Assembly (NCBI GenBank): GCA_037349315.1
Contig: JBAIAC010000021.1
Location: 4,030,001-4,094,000 of the forward strand
DNA from: Chelydra serpentina
Lineage: Eukaryota; Chordata; Testudines; Chelydridae
Reading direction: 5' to 3'
DNA length: 64,000 nucleotides
Shown: positions 30,390 through 42,600 of the stretch, one piece after another
Numbering within the stretch: the first letter of the stretch is position 1
How the letters are laid out: the number at the start of each line of letters is the position of its first letter
Made by a program: the position numbers and the translations under genes
Notes under the pieces: generated by a model
What the model was told of the DNA's origin: nothing
Database searches by the model: none
Seen by the model: the letters and a program-made list of their open reading frames with translations, nothing else

Positions 30390-30935
30390 GGAACAGTTCC
30401 CCGTTCCCCTCCCCTTCCTTCCGCCCCTCGGTTCCTGCCTTCCCCTGCCCACTGCGGTTCCCTCCCCACCCCCACGGCTTCCTCCCCTCCCTTCCAGCCC
30501 CCTCCCCCTCGGTCCCCGCCCCCCTCGCTTCCCGCCCTGACCTGTCCTCCCCTGCCCCCTGCGGATCCCTCCCCCCACGGCTCCCTCCCCTCCCTTCTGT
30601 CCCCCCCCCCCTCGCTTTCCCCTCGGGCTCGCTCCGCTCCCCCCGCCCCTCGCTCCCCCCGCACGGAGCCGGCCGCCGGAGGCGTGGGGGGGGGGGGCGG
30701 TGACGCGGGCAGGCAGCGAGCCGAGCCGAGCCGAGCGCAGCGGCTGGGCTGCAGCAGCCGAGCCCCGCGAGATGCTCCACTGCGCGGCGCGGAGCGGGCC
30801 GCGCTGCAGCAGCCGCGGGACGGCGAGGGCCCGGCCGGGGCAGTGAGAGCAGCCCGCGCCGCCGGCAGGTGGGACGGGACCGCCAGGGGGCGGCTGCGAC
30901 CCGGGCGGGAACGGAACACGGGGCCTTGGCCTCTA
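30390..30935 (+). promoter_or_regulatory. PITPNM1: PITPNM1 CpG island and probable 5' noncoding exon
   Basis: CpG-dense sequence. The probable untranslated first exon ends at 30868 with GCAG|GTGGGA. The next exon starts at 33777 and contributes 15 untranslated bases before the ATG at 33792. The start of transcription and the exact donor cannot be fixed from sequence alone. Confidence 0.6.
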
Positions 30936-32095
30936 GGGGGCGCCGACTGCGACATGAGCGGAGGGGGGCGGCATGGACCAGCTGCAACCTGACTGGGAGC
31001 AGGGACCTTTCCCCTCTAGGGGGCGCTGACTGACCTGACCCAGGGGGGAGGGATGGGGCATCGACCTTTCGCCTCTAGGGGGTGCCAGCTGCAACCTGAT
31101 TGAGGGGTGGGGTAGAGACCTTTCCCCTCTAGGGAGCGCTGACTGCCACCTGACCGGAGGGTAGGGATGGGGCAAGGACCTTTCCCCTCTGTGGGGCACT
31201 GGCTGCGACCTGACCCAGGGATGGGGTAGGGCTCTTTCCCCTCTAGGGGGCACTGGCTGCGACCTGACCCAGGGATGGGGTTGGGATCTTTCCCCTCTGT
31301 GGGGCACTGGCTGCGACCTGACCCAGGGATGGGGTTGGGATCTTTCCCCTCTGTGGGGCACTGGCTGCGACCTGACCCAGGGATGGGGTAGGGATCTTTC
31401 CCCTCTGTGGGGCACTGGCTGCGACCTGACCCAGGGATGGGGTAGGGATCTTTCCCCTCTGTGGGGTACTGGCTGCGACCTGACCCAGGGATGGGGTAGG
31501 GATCTTTCCCCTCTGTGGGGCACTGGCTGCGACCTGACCCAGGGATGGGGTAGGGATCTTTCCCCTCTGTGGGGCACTGGCTGCGACCTGACCCAGGGAT
31601 GGGGTTGGGATCTTTCCCCTCTGTGGGGCACTGGCTGCGACCTGACCCAGGGATGGGGTAGGGATCTTTCCCCTCTGTGGGGCACTGGCTGCGACCTGAC
31701 CCAGGGATGGGGTAGGGATCTTTCCCCTCTGTGGGGCACTGGCTGCGACCTGACCCAGGGATGGGGTTGGGATCTTTCCCCTCTGTGGGGTACTGGCTGC
31801 GACCTGACCCAGGGATGGGGTAGGGATCTTTCCCCTCTGTGGGGCACTGGCTGCGACCTGACCCAGGGATGGGGTAGGGATCTTTCCCCTCTGTGGGGCA
31901 CTGGCTGCGACCTGACCCAGGGATGGGGTTGGGATCTTTCCCCTCTGTGGGGCACTGGCTGCGACCTGACCCAGGGATGGGGTTGGGATCTTTCCCCTCT
32001 CGGGGGTGCTGGCTCGGATCCAGCCCCAGGGCAAGGGACTGGCTGGCTCAGGGAGGTGGGACACCTCCTTTCCCTCTAGGGGCACTGGCTGGGAA
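30936..32095 (+). repeat. 54-bp minisatellite in PITPNM1 intron 1
   Basis: About 15 near-identical copies from about 31229 to 31995 of a 54-bp unit: CTTTCCCCTCTGTGGGGCAC followed by TGGCTGCGACCTGACCCAGG and GATGGGGTAGGGAT. Four or five diverged copies lie to the left. Copies vary at GGGGTAGGG/GGGGTTGGG. The unit is a multiple of 3, so two minus-strand frames of 340 and 280 codons stay open with an 18-residue repeat; these are not genes. The last copies (31996-32095) change into the longer monomer type of the 59-kb array. Confidence 0.92.
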
Positions 32096-32224
32096 TTGTC
32101 CCCCGAGAAAAGGCTGGATATCCCATTGCTGGGCTCTAGTCAGTAGCTGCCTGTGGTGAAACTGGGAGGGACGTTCAGGCTGGGCGGGGGGTGTGGGCAT
32201 CCCAGACTCACATACTTGCTGTTG

Positions 32225-33305
32225 GGGGGAGAAGGATTGGTGGCCCCGGGTGGAGTGGAGGGGAGGTTTGGTGCCTAGGCCCAGGTGGGGGGAATGTGGG
32301 GCTGGAGGTTTAATGCCCTGGGTGGAGGGGGAGTGTGTGTGGGTGGGAGGTTTGGTGCCCTAGGCCCAGGCAGAGGCTGTGGGGGCGGGGGTTGTGGGAG
32401 GGGTGGTTTAATGGCCCAGGCAAGAGTTGGCGGGGGAGGGGTTTTGCTGCCCTGGGCCCAGGTGGGAGTTGTGGGGAGGGGTGAGGTTTGGTGCCCCAGG
32501 CCCAGATGGGAGTTGGGGGGGGGAGGGGGAGGTTTGGTGCCTCAGGCAGGGGCTGTGGGAGGGAAGGTTTGTTGTGGGGAGGTTGGTGCCCCAGGTGGGA
32601 GTTGTAGGGGGGAAGGTTTGGGGCCCCGGACCCAGGTGAGGGTTGTGTGGTGGGGGGAGGTTTGGTGCCCCAGGCAGGGGTGGGTTTTTTTTGGTTTTTT
32701 TTGCGGGGGGTGGTGTTGATGCCTTTGGGAGGGATTGGTGCCCTGGGCCCAGGCATGGGCTGTTGAGGGAGGTTTGGTATCCCAGGCCCAGGTGGGGGAA
32801 ATGTGGGGCGAGAAGTTTGATGGCCCAGGCAGGGTTTTTTTTGGGGGGTGGGGGGTACCCCAGGCAGGGGTGGGGGGGTGTTGGTGCCCCAGATCCAGGC
32901 AGGGGCTGTGGGGTGAGATTTGGCTACCCCAGCCCAAGGTAGGGGGAATGTGAGGTGGGAGGTTTGGTGCCCCAGCCCTAGGTGGGGGGAATGTGGGGCG
33001 AGAGGTTTGGTGCCCTAGGCCTGGCGGAGGTGGGCTGTGTAGGGAGGAGGTTTGGTGGCCCAGGTGGGGGGAATGTGAAGTGAGAGGTTTAGTGCCCTAG
33101 CCCCAGGTGGGGGGAATGTGGGGCGGGAGTTTTGGTGCCCCAGGCCCATTTGGGGGGAATGTGGGGCGGGAGGTTTGGTGCCCTAGGCCCAGGCGGAGGT
33201 AGGCCGTGTGGGAAAAGGTTTGGTGCCCCAGGATCTTGCAGGGGATGGGTGGGGAGGTATGGTGGCCCAAGCGGGAGTTGTGTGGGGCAGGTTTGGTGGC
33301 CCCGT
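32225..33305 (+). repeat. G-rich degenerate minisatellite in PITPNM1 intron 1
   Basis: Imperfect units of 40-60 bp around GGAGGTTTGGTGCCCCAGGCCCAGGTGGGGGGAA (shown here as a pattern), about 20 copies. G runs on the plus strand throughout. Confidence 0.8.
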
Positions 33306-33791
33306 CCATGATGTGTTCCCTTGGCTCCGGGAGCAGCCCCCCACCAGCCCTGGGCTGCCAGTGGCATCCAGCTAGTTTTGGGGTTGGAGCTGGGCAGGGG
33401 CCCAACCTTGCCTGGGTTGGGACTCAGGAGTCCAGACCTGTCCCTTGATGATGCAAGGCTGGGGGAAGGGTGGATGCGAGAGCACCTGACAGTGTGTGTG
33501 TGTGTGGGGGGGGCGGGGGGATGGGGATGGCCCCCCAGCCTCTTGCCCCCCCTCCCATTCCCTGCGCATCGCCATGGAAACGCATCAGGCAGGATGGATT
33601 TTTAAGCAGGTCACATGGGGATTTGCTTCTGGTTCCCCATCCCCCATCCTGTGGGCCAAGCAGCCAGAAGGGAGGGGGGAGGGTTGGGGCAGGAGAGGGG
33701 CTGGGATGGCCCCCTGTGGTGGGGGCCTGTGCAGGGGAGGGGCAGTGCGGATCTAACTCCTTGCCGCTGTCCGCAGGCCCCGCTAATCACC
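33306..33791. other. PITPNM1 intron 1 end, with X-box-like site
   Basis: Mostly unique sequence. ATCGCCATGGAAAC near 33569-33582 resembles an RFX X-box. The acceptor AG is at 33775-33776. Confidence 0.4.
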
Positions 33792-36671
33792 ATGCTCATC
33801 AAGGAGTATCACATCCTGCTGCCCATGAGCCTTGAGGAGTACCAGGTGGCCCAGCTCTATATGATCCAGGTGAGGGGCGGGGTCTGTCTTTCTGGGTGCA
33901 GGGTGGGCTCTGGGTGCAGAGTGGGGACAGGGGCTGTCGGTCTGGGAGGGTTGGCACCGGGGGGTGGTTGGGGTGGGACTGGCACCAGGGCCCAGGTCGG
34001 AGCCAATGGGTCAATTTCTCCCCTCCAGAAGAAGAGCCGGGAGGAATCCAGCGGGGAGGGCAGCGGGGTCGAGATCCTGGCCAACCTGCCCTACAGCGAC
34101 GGCCCGGGAGGCAGCGGCCAGTACACCCACAAGATCTACCACGTGGGCTCCCACATCCCCAGCTGGTTCCGTGCCCTGCTGCCCAAGGCCGCCCTGCAGG
34201 TGGAGGAGGAGTCGTGGAACGCCTATCCCTACACGCGCACCAGGTGCAGCATGGCGGGGGGCGGGGGGGACGGATAGGGTGTGTGGGGCCAACTGAGGGG
34301 CAGGCAGCGTGGAGGGCGGGAACGGAGGAACATTGGTAGCAGTGTTCAGGGGCCTGCCCCCTTGCCCCTGCTGTGTGGTTGATTGGGAGCACTTATCCTG
34401 GGGCCGCCCCAAAGTCCCTTGCAGGGCCAGGTGACGGGCACAGAGCAGGGGGCGGCCTGCATCGCTGTGGGGCCTCACCTCATGCTGCACTGGTGGCCCC
34501 AGCGGGTGGGATGTGGGGTGGGGCAAGACCAAGGGAGAAGTTGTGTGGGGTGGGGCTGGTGCAGGCCTGGTGTGGGGAGAGTGAGGCAGAGAGGGAGATG
34601 CGGGGAGGGGCTGGTCAGAGATGGGGCAGGGCAGAAGCCGCCCATTTCCACCACCCTGTTCCCCCATCTCTCAGATACACCTGCCCCTTCGTGGAGAAGT
34701 TCTCCATCGAGATCGAGACCTATTACCGGCCCGACTCCGGCAAACAGACCAATGTCTTCAACCTCACGGTGGCCGAGAAGAGGCAGCGGATTCTGGGTAA
34801 GCGCTGCTTGCGGGGACAGCTCCTGCGGGGCCCTCCAGCCCCGATACTGGGTGGGCCAGTCTGCGCCTTCACACTCGGGGCACCTGGTGCTGGCGCAGCC
34901 CCGGTTCTGCTCCACCAAGACCATGAGGACCAGAGCCAGCCCCCAGGGGAGGGAGCCCGTGACCTGCCCAGGCTGTGCTCAGTGCTGGGACTGGGGCACA
35001 GACCTGCCTCACAAGTGCCTTAGTTGTATAGGAGCTCAGTGCTGGGACAGGTCTGGCGGGTGGGGGCCAGGAGCTGGGGGCTAGAGCCTGGAGAGCTCCC
35101 ACTCCCTACCTCTGAGTCTGGGGTTTGCTGGAGTGGGGAGAAGGTGTTGTCTTGAGCCCTGCAGCTCGCGTGTGCTCTGTCCCAGAGTGCCATGGGGCAG
35201 GGAGGGCAGAGTGCTGGGAGGGCGGGCGTTCTCCCCACTCCTCCACCCACTAATCTCCCTCCCTTCTGTGCACCCCGCCCCCCGCAACACACACACACTG
35301 CTCCAACCCCCTGTTCCATTGCTCTGCAACAAAACCACTGTGGAATGGGCCCCCAGGGCATTGTGGGGAATGGAGCAGGTATTTTCCCTGTCCTTGGGGG
35401 CTGCAGCAGGTGAGACCCCTGGCACTTGGGCAGGCAGGTGCCATGTGTGGGTGCTGACTCCCTGCCGCCCCCAGACACCATTGACATTGTGCGGGACCCC
35501 ATCTCGCCCAACGAGTACAAGGCGGAGGAGGACCCCAAGCTGTATCGCTCGGCGAAGACAGGCCGGGGGCCGCTGGGCGACGACTGGCTGGAGGGGGCCA
35601 TGGTTGCCGGGCCCCTCATGTGCGCCTACAAGCTGTGCAAGGTGGAGTTCCGCTACTGGGGCATGCAGTCCAAGATCGAGCAGTTCATCCACGACGTCGG
35701 TGAGCACTGGCCCCAGTCCCCCAGCTGCTCTGCCCCCTAGCGCTGACCCCCATCCCCCAGCGCTCTCCCTTAGCTCTGCCCTGGTGCTGCCCCCACCCCC
35801 TTTAGCACTGCCCCCCATACCCAGCACTGCCCCTTAGCATCGTGCCTGCCCCGTCCAGCGCTGCCCCTTCTTTGCTGCTGCCCTCCCACCCCCCTGGCAT
35901 TGGCCCTCCTACCACTGCCCCTTGGGCACCACTCCTGACCCCTCGGCTTTGCCACCCAGCCCTACCTGGGAAGACCCCCAGATGCTGCTCCCAGTGACTC
36001 CCCAGCCTCCTGATATGAGGCTGGGGGGCCCAACCACGGGAGAGGGAGCTGCTCACACAGCCTGCTAAGTCACACTGATGTAGCAGAGCCCTTGCAGGGG
36101 GACCCCAATTCCTTGATCCCCCCCTTGGGAGCTGCATGAGCCCTGGCGTGTACATTGGGCCACTCTGGCTCAGGCTGGGGGAGAGCTGGGAGGCCCAGCG
36201 AGGGAGGAGGGCTTTGGCTGGGGGAGGGGTGCTCTGGCTCTGACTGGGGGTGTTCGTCAGGGAGAGGACTGGCAGGGGAGGGGTGCTCTGGCTGGGGGGG
36301 GAGGTGGTGGGGGAGGGGTGCTCTGGCTGCGCCACACTCTCCTGCCCCTCCCCTCACAGGGCTGCGGAAGGTGATGCTGCGGGCACACCGCCAGGCCTGG
36401 TGCTGGCAGGACGAGTGGACAGAGCTGACCATGGAGGACATCCGGCAGCTGGAGGAGGAGACGGCCCGCATGCTGGCCCAGAAGATGGCCAAGTGTGCCG
36501 AGGCCGAGGAGGCGGCGGCTGCCCCCAGCGCCGAGGGCCGGGCCGAGCTGGGCAGCGCTGACGGGCAGGACCGAGCTGAGGGGCAGGGGCCGCCCGACGC
36601 CTCCCCCGACGACTCCTTCGCCAAGCAGTGGTCCACGTCCTCCCGCTCCTCCTACTCCTCCCAGCATGGAG
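33792..36671 (+). CDS. PITPNM1: PITPNM1 exons for the PITP domain and linker
   Basis: Five exons encode residues 1-317. Residues 1 to about 250 are the lipid-transfer domain: [66 protein letters not shown] and [11 protein letters not shown] are all intact. Thr59, needed for PI transfer in PITPs, is present in QYTHK. The last exon continues into an acidic, Ala-rich linker (residues ~260-317), which differs from human and ends in [11 protein letters not shown]. Confidence 0.93.
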
Positions 36672-39600
36672 GTGAGGGGGCCGGGGCGGGGTGGGGCACT
36701 AGGGACATGTAGGGAGTGAGCTGGCAGGGGCAGGAGCGATGGGGAGCGGGACGGGGGGGTCTGGCAGGAGGTGGGGGTGCTGCCAGGAGTGGGATGGAGG
36801 CATTGGCGTGGACCGGTATGGGAGCACTGGCTGGAGGGTTGCAAGGGGTGCTGCAGGGAACAGGGAGGGGCTGCTGGCAGAGGCACTGTGGGCAGCTGGG
36901 CAGAGCTGGGGGTGATGGGGATGTGGGGTGCTGGCAGGAGAGCTGGGGAACAGGATGCTCGGGGGGAGCAGTGGGGGTGCTGGCAGGGGCACTGGGGGAA
37001 CAGGGCACTTGAGGGATGGTTGGGGGGCTGGGGGGTGGGGACACTGGGGGCAGGGGTGGGGTGTAGGCAGGGGCACTGGAGGGAGGGGTGGGGTCTGCAG
37101 AGGTGCTAGGGGCCGGGACGCTCGGGGACAGGGTGGTTCTGGCAGCGGTGCTGGAGGATAGGTACTCGGGGGAAGGGTGGGGATGCTGGCAGGGGCGCTG
37201 GGGGATAGAGGTGCTCAGGTGGGGGGTGGGGCATTTAGGGGGAGGGGTGGGGTTCTGACAGAGGCACTGGGGGACAGGGTGCTCGGGGGGAGGGGAGAGG
37301 GGTGGGGTGCTGGCAGGGGGGCTGGGGTGGGATGTTGGTGGGAGAGCTGGGGGGAGGGCTCCCCAGTCTCTGGTATCTAATCCCCGTCCCATTCCCCCAG
37401 GGGGGGTATCGCCCCAGAGTCTCTCAGAGTGGCGCATGCAGAACATCGCACGGGACTCGGAGAACAGCTCAGAGGAGGAATTCTTCGATGCGCACGGTAC
37501 GGCGGGTGGATGGGAGTAGTCCCCCATTCCTGGCGGTTGGTGTGCCTGGGGGTGGGGTCGGGGTCTCCCATTTCTCAGAAAGTATCTCTGTTGGGGGTGT
37601 CCCCTATTCCTAGTGGCAGGTGTGCAAGTGGAGTCCTGCATTCCTGGGGGGTATCTCTGCTGAGAGGTCCCCCATTCCCAGGGGTGCGTGCGGGGGATCC
37701 CCCATTCCCAGGGGCAGGTGAAAACAGAGTCTCCGATTCCCACGGGTGTCTCTCCTAAGGGTCCCTCATTCTTGGGGGGTGTCTCTTTGGGGAGTGTCTC
37801 AGTCTCATGACCCATCCTCCCCCCCAGAGGATCTGTCTGACAGTGACGAGGTCTTTGCCAAGGAGATGACCAAGTGGAACTCCAATGACTTGCTGGACAC
37901 GCTGGACCGACCAGGCGAGCTGGATGAGGGGCTGGGTAAGCATGGGGCAGGGGGAGGGTTGGGGCAGGGTAAACATGAGAATGGCCATACTGGGTCAGAC
38001 CAAAGGTCCATCTAGCCCATTAGCCTGTCTTCCGACAGTGGCCAGTGCCAGGTGCCCCGGAGGGAATGAACAGAACAGGGAATCATCCAGTGATCCATCC
38101 CCTGTCGCCCATTCCCAGCTTCTGCCAAACAGAGGCTAGGGACACCATCCCTGCCCATCCTGGCTAATAGCTATTGATGGACCTATCCTCCATGAACTTA
38201 TCTAGTTCTTATTGGAACCCTGTTACAGTCTTGGCCTTCACAACATCCCCTGACAAGGAGTTCCAAAGATTGACTGTATGTTGGGTGAAGAAGTACTGCC
38301 TTATGTTTGTTTTAAACCTGCTGCCTATTAATTTCATTGGGTGACCCCTAGTTAAGAGAAGGAGTAAATAACACTTCCTAAAGGACAGGGGAGTGGGAGG
38401 GTGGGGGGCAGGATAGGGTTAGGGGACAGGATGGGGCAGGACAGCAGGAGGATAGGGGTGGTGAGGGAGGCAGGGCTTCAGGTGGGCAGGAAGGCAGGAG
38501 GGTTGGGGTAATGTAGAGGAATAGGGTGGCGTGAAGGTGACAGGTGGCATGGAGGGAGGGTGGCAAGAGGGTGGGAGGCAGGGGAGTGGGTCAGAGCACA
38601 GCAGGGTGAATTCTGGTCCCCATGGTCCACCCAGCATCCCGGGGTAGCGGGGTTGGGATCCAGCAGCTGGGCCGGCCCCCAGGGCACCTCCCGCGCCAGC
38701 ACGCTCACCCAGGCTTTGTCTGTGCAGGGGACGGGACTGGCGTGGCCAAGCCCAGTGGCAATGGACTGACCGGGGCCAGCTTTGCCGAGGTGTGTGCCCC
38801 CTGCCCTGACCCCAGCCCTGCCCCCCACCCCCTATCTGCGGCACACCTGGCGCTGGCTCCAGCCCTGCCATCTGTCTTGTCTCACCTGCGCCAGCCCCTG
38901 CTCCACCCCATCTGGTCTGGCCCTCTCCTTGCAACCCAGATGCCCCTTGCCTTTTCCCCTAGGAATCACCAGCCATGGCCTCCCCTGGCACAGACACCCA
39001 GTGGGGGGCAGAGATGGCTGCTCAGAGTCCAGTGTACCTAAGGCAGCTGTGTGGGGCCAAGTGGGGGCTCTCTGCCCCCAGCCCAGAGCTGTGTAATCTG
39101 GCCTTCAGGGAGGTGCTTCCCAAGCGCCCAGTGTGAGCATCGTCTCCCCCCTGCACCAAGAGGCACTATTATGTCTCCCCCCTCTCCACAAGGGCCACGA
39201 CTCCCAACCCTCCGCCACGGGCACCTGCCCCTGCTTGCCCCACTGACGGCACGTGTCTCCACAGGGTGGCTCTGTGGAGAGCGTGGCGCAGGCCTGCCGA
39301 ATCCACGCGCTGTTCCTGATCCTGCACAGCGGGAACATCCTGGACCAGGGTGCGGGCGAGCCGGGCTCCAAGCAGGCTGACGTGCAGACGCTGGCCGCCA
39401 CCTTCGACGCCGTCGCCCGCGTGCACTTCCCCGAGGCGCTCGGCCACGTGGCGCTGCGCCTGGTACCCTGCCCGCCCATCTGCGCCGCCGCCTATGCCCT
39501 GGTCTCCAAGTATGTCCTCCCTCCTGCAGGGGGCGCTGCCTGCAGTCAGGGCTGGCCCCTGTGCCCCAGTGCAGCGCTGGGGTGCTCTGCTGCAGGGAGT

Positions 39601-42600
39601 CATAGAATCATAGAATATCAGGGTTGCAAGGGACCTCAGGAGGTCATCTAGTCCAACCCCCTGCTCAAAGCAGGACCAATCCCCAAAGCGCCCCCTATGG
39701 AGTCGGGTGGGGACTCCATAGGGGGCGCTCTCCCTCAGGCAGTGCTGATTCTAGCATGGCGCTAGGGGGTGCTGCATTCCGGTATCAGCAGACGAGGTGG
39801 CTGCTGGGCGTGGTGTTGCCCAATCCTTTGTCAGGGTGAATAATAATTGCACTGATTGCCAGTTGATACTAATGTAACGAGCTGGGGGTACTAGGGGTCT
39901 CGTCCCAGAACCAGGCTCCACAGAATTAAAACTGACAATTCAATATCTCGTCGGGAACCTCGGGTGAATGGCAGACTCTCCCGCTGAGGGCAAAGCAAGG
40001 CCATGGCAACTTTTAGTCACGCAATCCATAGACAGCAAAGCTCCAAACCCCACACAGAGAGCAGGACACAGTACTAGGGGCCCCTTTGGTGCCATTCCCT
40101 GCGTGGGGTCATCTACTCACACCCTTCCTTGGGGGCCTGGTAGGGAGAGAGAAAGGACCAGCCATGTCCCTGGCCTGCCCAAGGAGTCCGATGGTCCAGA
40201 CCCCCGACGCCCAAAGGTCGGTGGTAGATGGCAGTGGAGAGCTGAAGGGTCACTGATGGAAAGCTAGACCCCGCTGCATGGTGGCTTGGTCTATTTCAGA
40301 GCCTGGGCAATATCACAAACATTCATTTTGATGGCCAGCCTTCCGTGTCCAATCTATCTTCCTCACCCTTGTAATATTGCGGTGCCCTTATCCTGTTGGT
40401 TAACACATCAGTGCCTTTTAGCTCATTGTCATATAGGTCATAGGCGCCGACGTTTTTCGGCGCTGCTGGGTGCTCCCCCCCGCCTCCCCCAACTCCACCC
40501 CTGGCCCCGCCCCTTCCCCAAATCCCCTCCCTCTCTCCCCCCACCCGGGAAAAATTGGTGGGTGCTGAGCACCCACCGGCAGCCCCGCCCCTGGGCGCGG
40601 GGTGAGTGGGGGGTGAGGGCGCTGGCGGGGAGCTGCCGGTGGGTGCTCACGGCCCCGGCCCCACTTCCTCCCCCGGGCGCACTGCATCCCCCACCCCTGG
40701 CTTGCAAGTGGGGGGGAGGGGCAGGGAGCAGCAGAGCACCCACCGGGCCCTGCAGTTCCCCGCCAGCCCCATCCCCGCCTGCTCACCAGTCCTCCTGGGC
40801 TGGCTTCCCCAGGCAGGTGTGGCATTTTTGCCGCTAGCAGGCTCCTCCCTCTGGCTCCAGCAGCACGCCGGGGGTGGGGGAAAGCGCGCAGGGGCGGGGC
40901 AAAATAACCTTGTGACTCCCTGCAACTCCCTTTTGGGTCAGGACCCCCAATTTGAGAAATGCTGGTCTCCCCCGTGAAATCTGCATAGTACGGGGTAAAA
41001 GCACACAAAAGATCAGTTTTCACGGGGTTAGACCAGATTTCAAGGTCCATGACGCATTTTTCGTGGCTGTGATTTTGCTAGGGCCCTACCTATTGCTCAG
41101 GCAAGTAGGTGGTTAGACCTCTGCCAGCGATGCTGTCCCAAAATACCCCAGCCCAGGATCAGTTCAGCGCTCCTGCGGTCACCTGGTACCGTTCTGTCCC
41201 AACTCTCTCTCTCGAGCAAGCTATTCCCAGCTCCCCAAACCTCGGGTAACGGTCGGCCCCTTTTCTCTCTGCTGAGGGCCATAGGCCTACTTTACTTATG
41301 CTAACTTGCTTAATCCAGTGTCTTACAGGACACAGGCCTGTGGGTTCCTTGTGTTCCTGCTGAGCTAAATCAACGGCTCTGTGGGCTACAGTGGGTGGTG
41401 GTCTTATGGGTGAGGGGCCCTGCCCAGCTGCCTGTGCCATCCCTCCGCTGGCGTGGGAGGGGTTGCCTTCCGGTGAAGACACAGGGGTGTGGGGGTCTCT
41501 GGGCAGCAGCCGCCTCTCTCACCGCTAACCCCTCTCCCCCAGCCTCAGCCCCTACAGCCATGATAGGGACAGCCTGTCCAGCAGCCAGGACCACATCCCG
41601 CTGGCAGCCCTGCCCCTGCTGGCCACGTCCTCCGGGAGCTACCAGCACGCCGTGGCCACCACCATCGCCCGGGCCAACCAGGCCCACAGCGCCTTCCTGC
41701 ACTCCGCTGAGGGCTCCGGCTTCTGCGGCCAGGTCAAGGGGCGGTGCTGGGGGGAAGCGAGGGGGGGGGCACAATTGGGAGGAGGGGGGGGCTGAAGCCG
41801 TGGGGATCAGGGTGGGGAGTGGGATGAGAGAGTTGTGAGGATGGGGGTCTCTGGCTGTGGGGCTGGAGAAGGGAGCACTGGCTGTGGGGGGCGCTGTGAG
41901 GAGTAGGGGTTGGTGGCTGTGGGGGATGCTGTGGGATGGGGGGGCTGTTGGGAAGGGGGCAGCAGCTGTGGGGGTGGGGCAGGGCCGGGGGGGCTACGAC
42001 TATGGGGCATCCCTCCCGGATCTGACTCTCCCTCCCTCCAGCAGGTGGTGCTGATCGGTGACTGCGTGGGGGGCATCCTGGGTTTCGATGCCCTGTGCCA
42101 GAGCCGGGCGGGCACTGCGGGGAGCCGGAGCAGCAGCCGCCGGGGCAGCCTGGTGAGTGCCTGGTCCCCTCTTTGCCAAGGGAGCTGGGGTGGCTCTGGT
42201 AGCCCCTCTGCGGGATCCCCCATTTTCACATCACTCTACACTGGCCCGTACCCACCCCCCTGGGCACTGGAGCCGGCTGGGCTGTCCGTGACCCCGACCC
42301 TTTACATGGTGGGGAGGGACCAGCAGCTCAGGGAGCCCTGGTCTGGGATGGGGATGGGCCTCTGAGGGGTGATAGGGTCCAGGACACAGAGGGCCCCCTG
42401 AGGTGGGGACAGTGCCCACGATGGGTGGGTTGGGGTGCCCACAATGGGGTGGGTGGCACTGTCCCTTTGATAAATAGGGTGGAACTGGCCCGATGAGGGT
42501 GGGGTGCCCGTGATGGGGTGGGTGGCACTGGCCCGATGAGGGTGGGGTGCCTGTGATGGGGTGGGTGGCACTGGCCCGATGAGGGTGGGGTGCCTGCGAT

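Noticed and set aside
30933..32085. Two overlapping minus-strand frames of 340 and 280 codons with an 18-residue repeat
   Set aside because: They are translations of the 54-bp minisatellite. The unit is a multiple of 3 and lacks stops. There is no start context, splice site or conserved domain.
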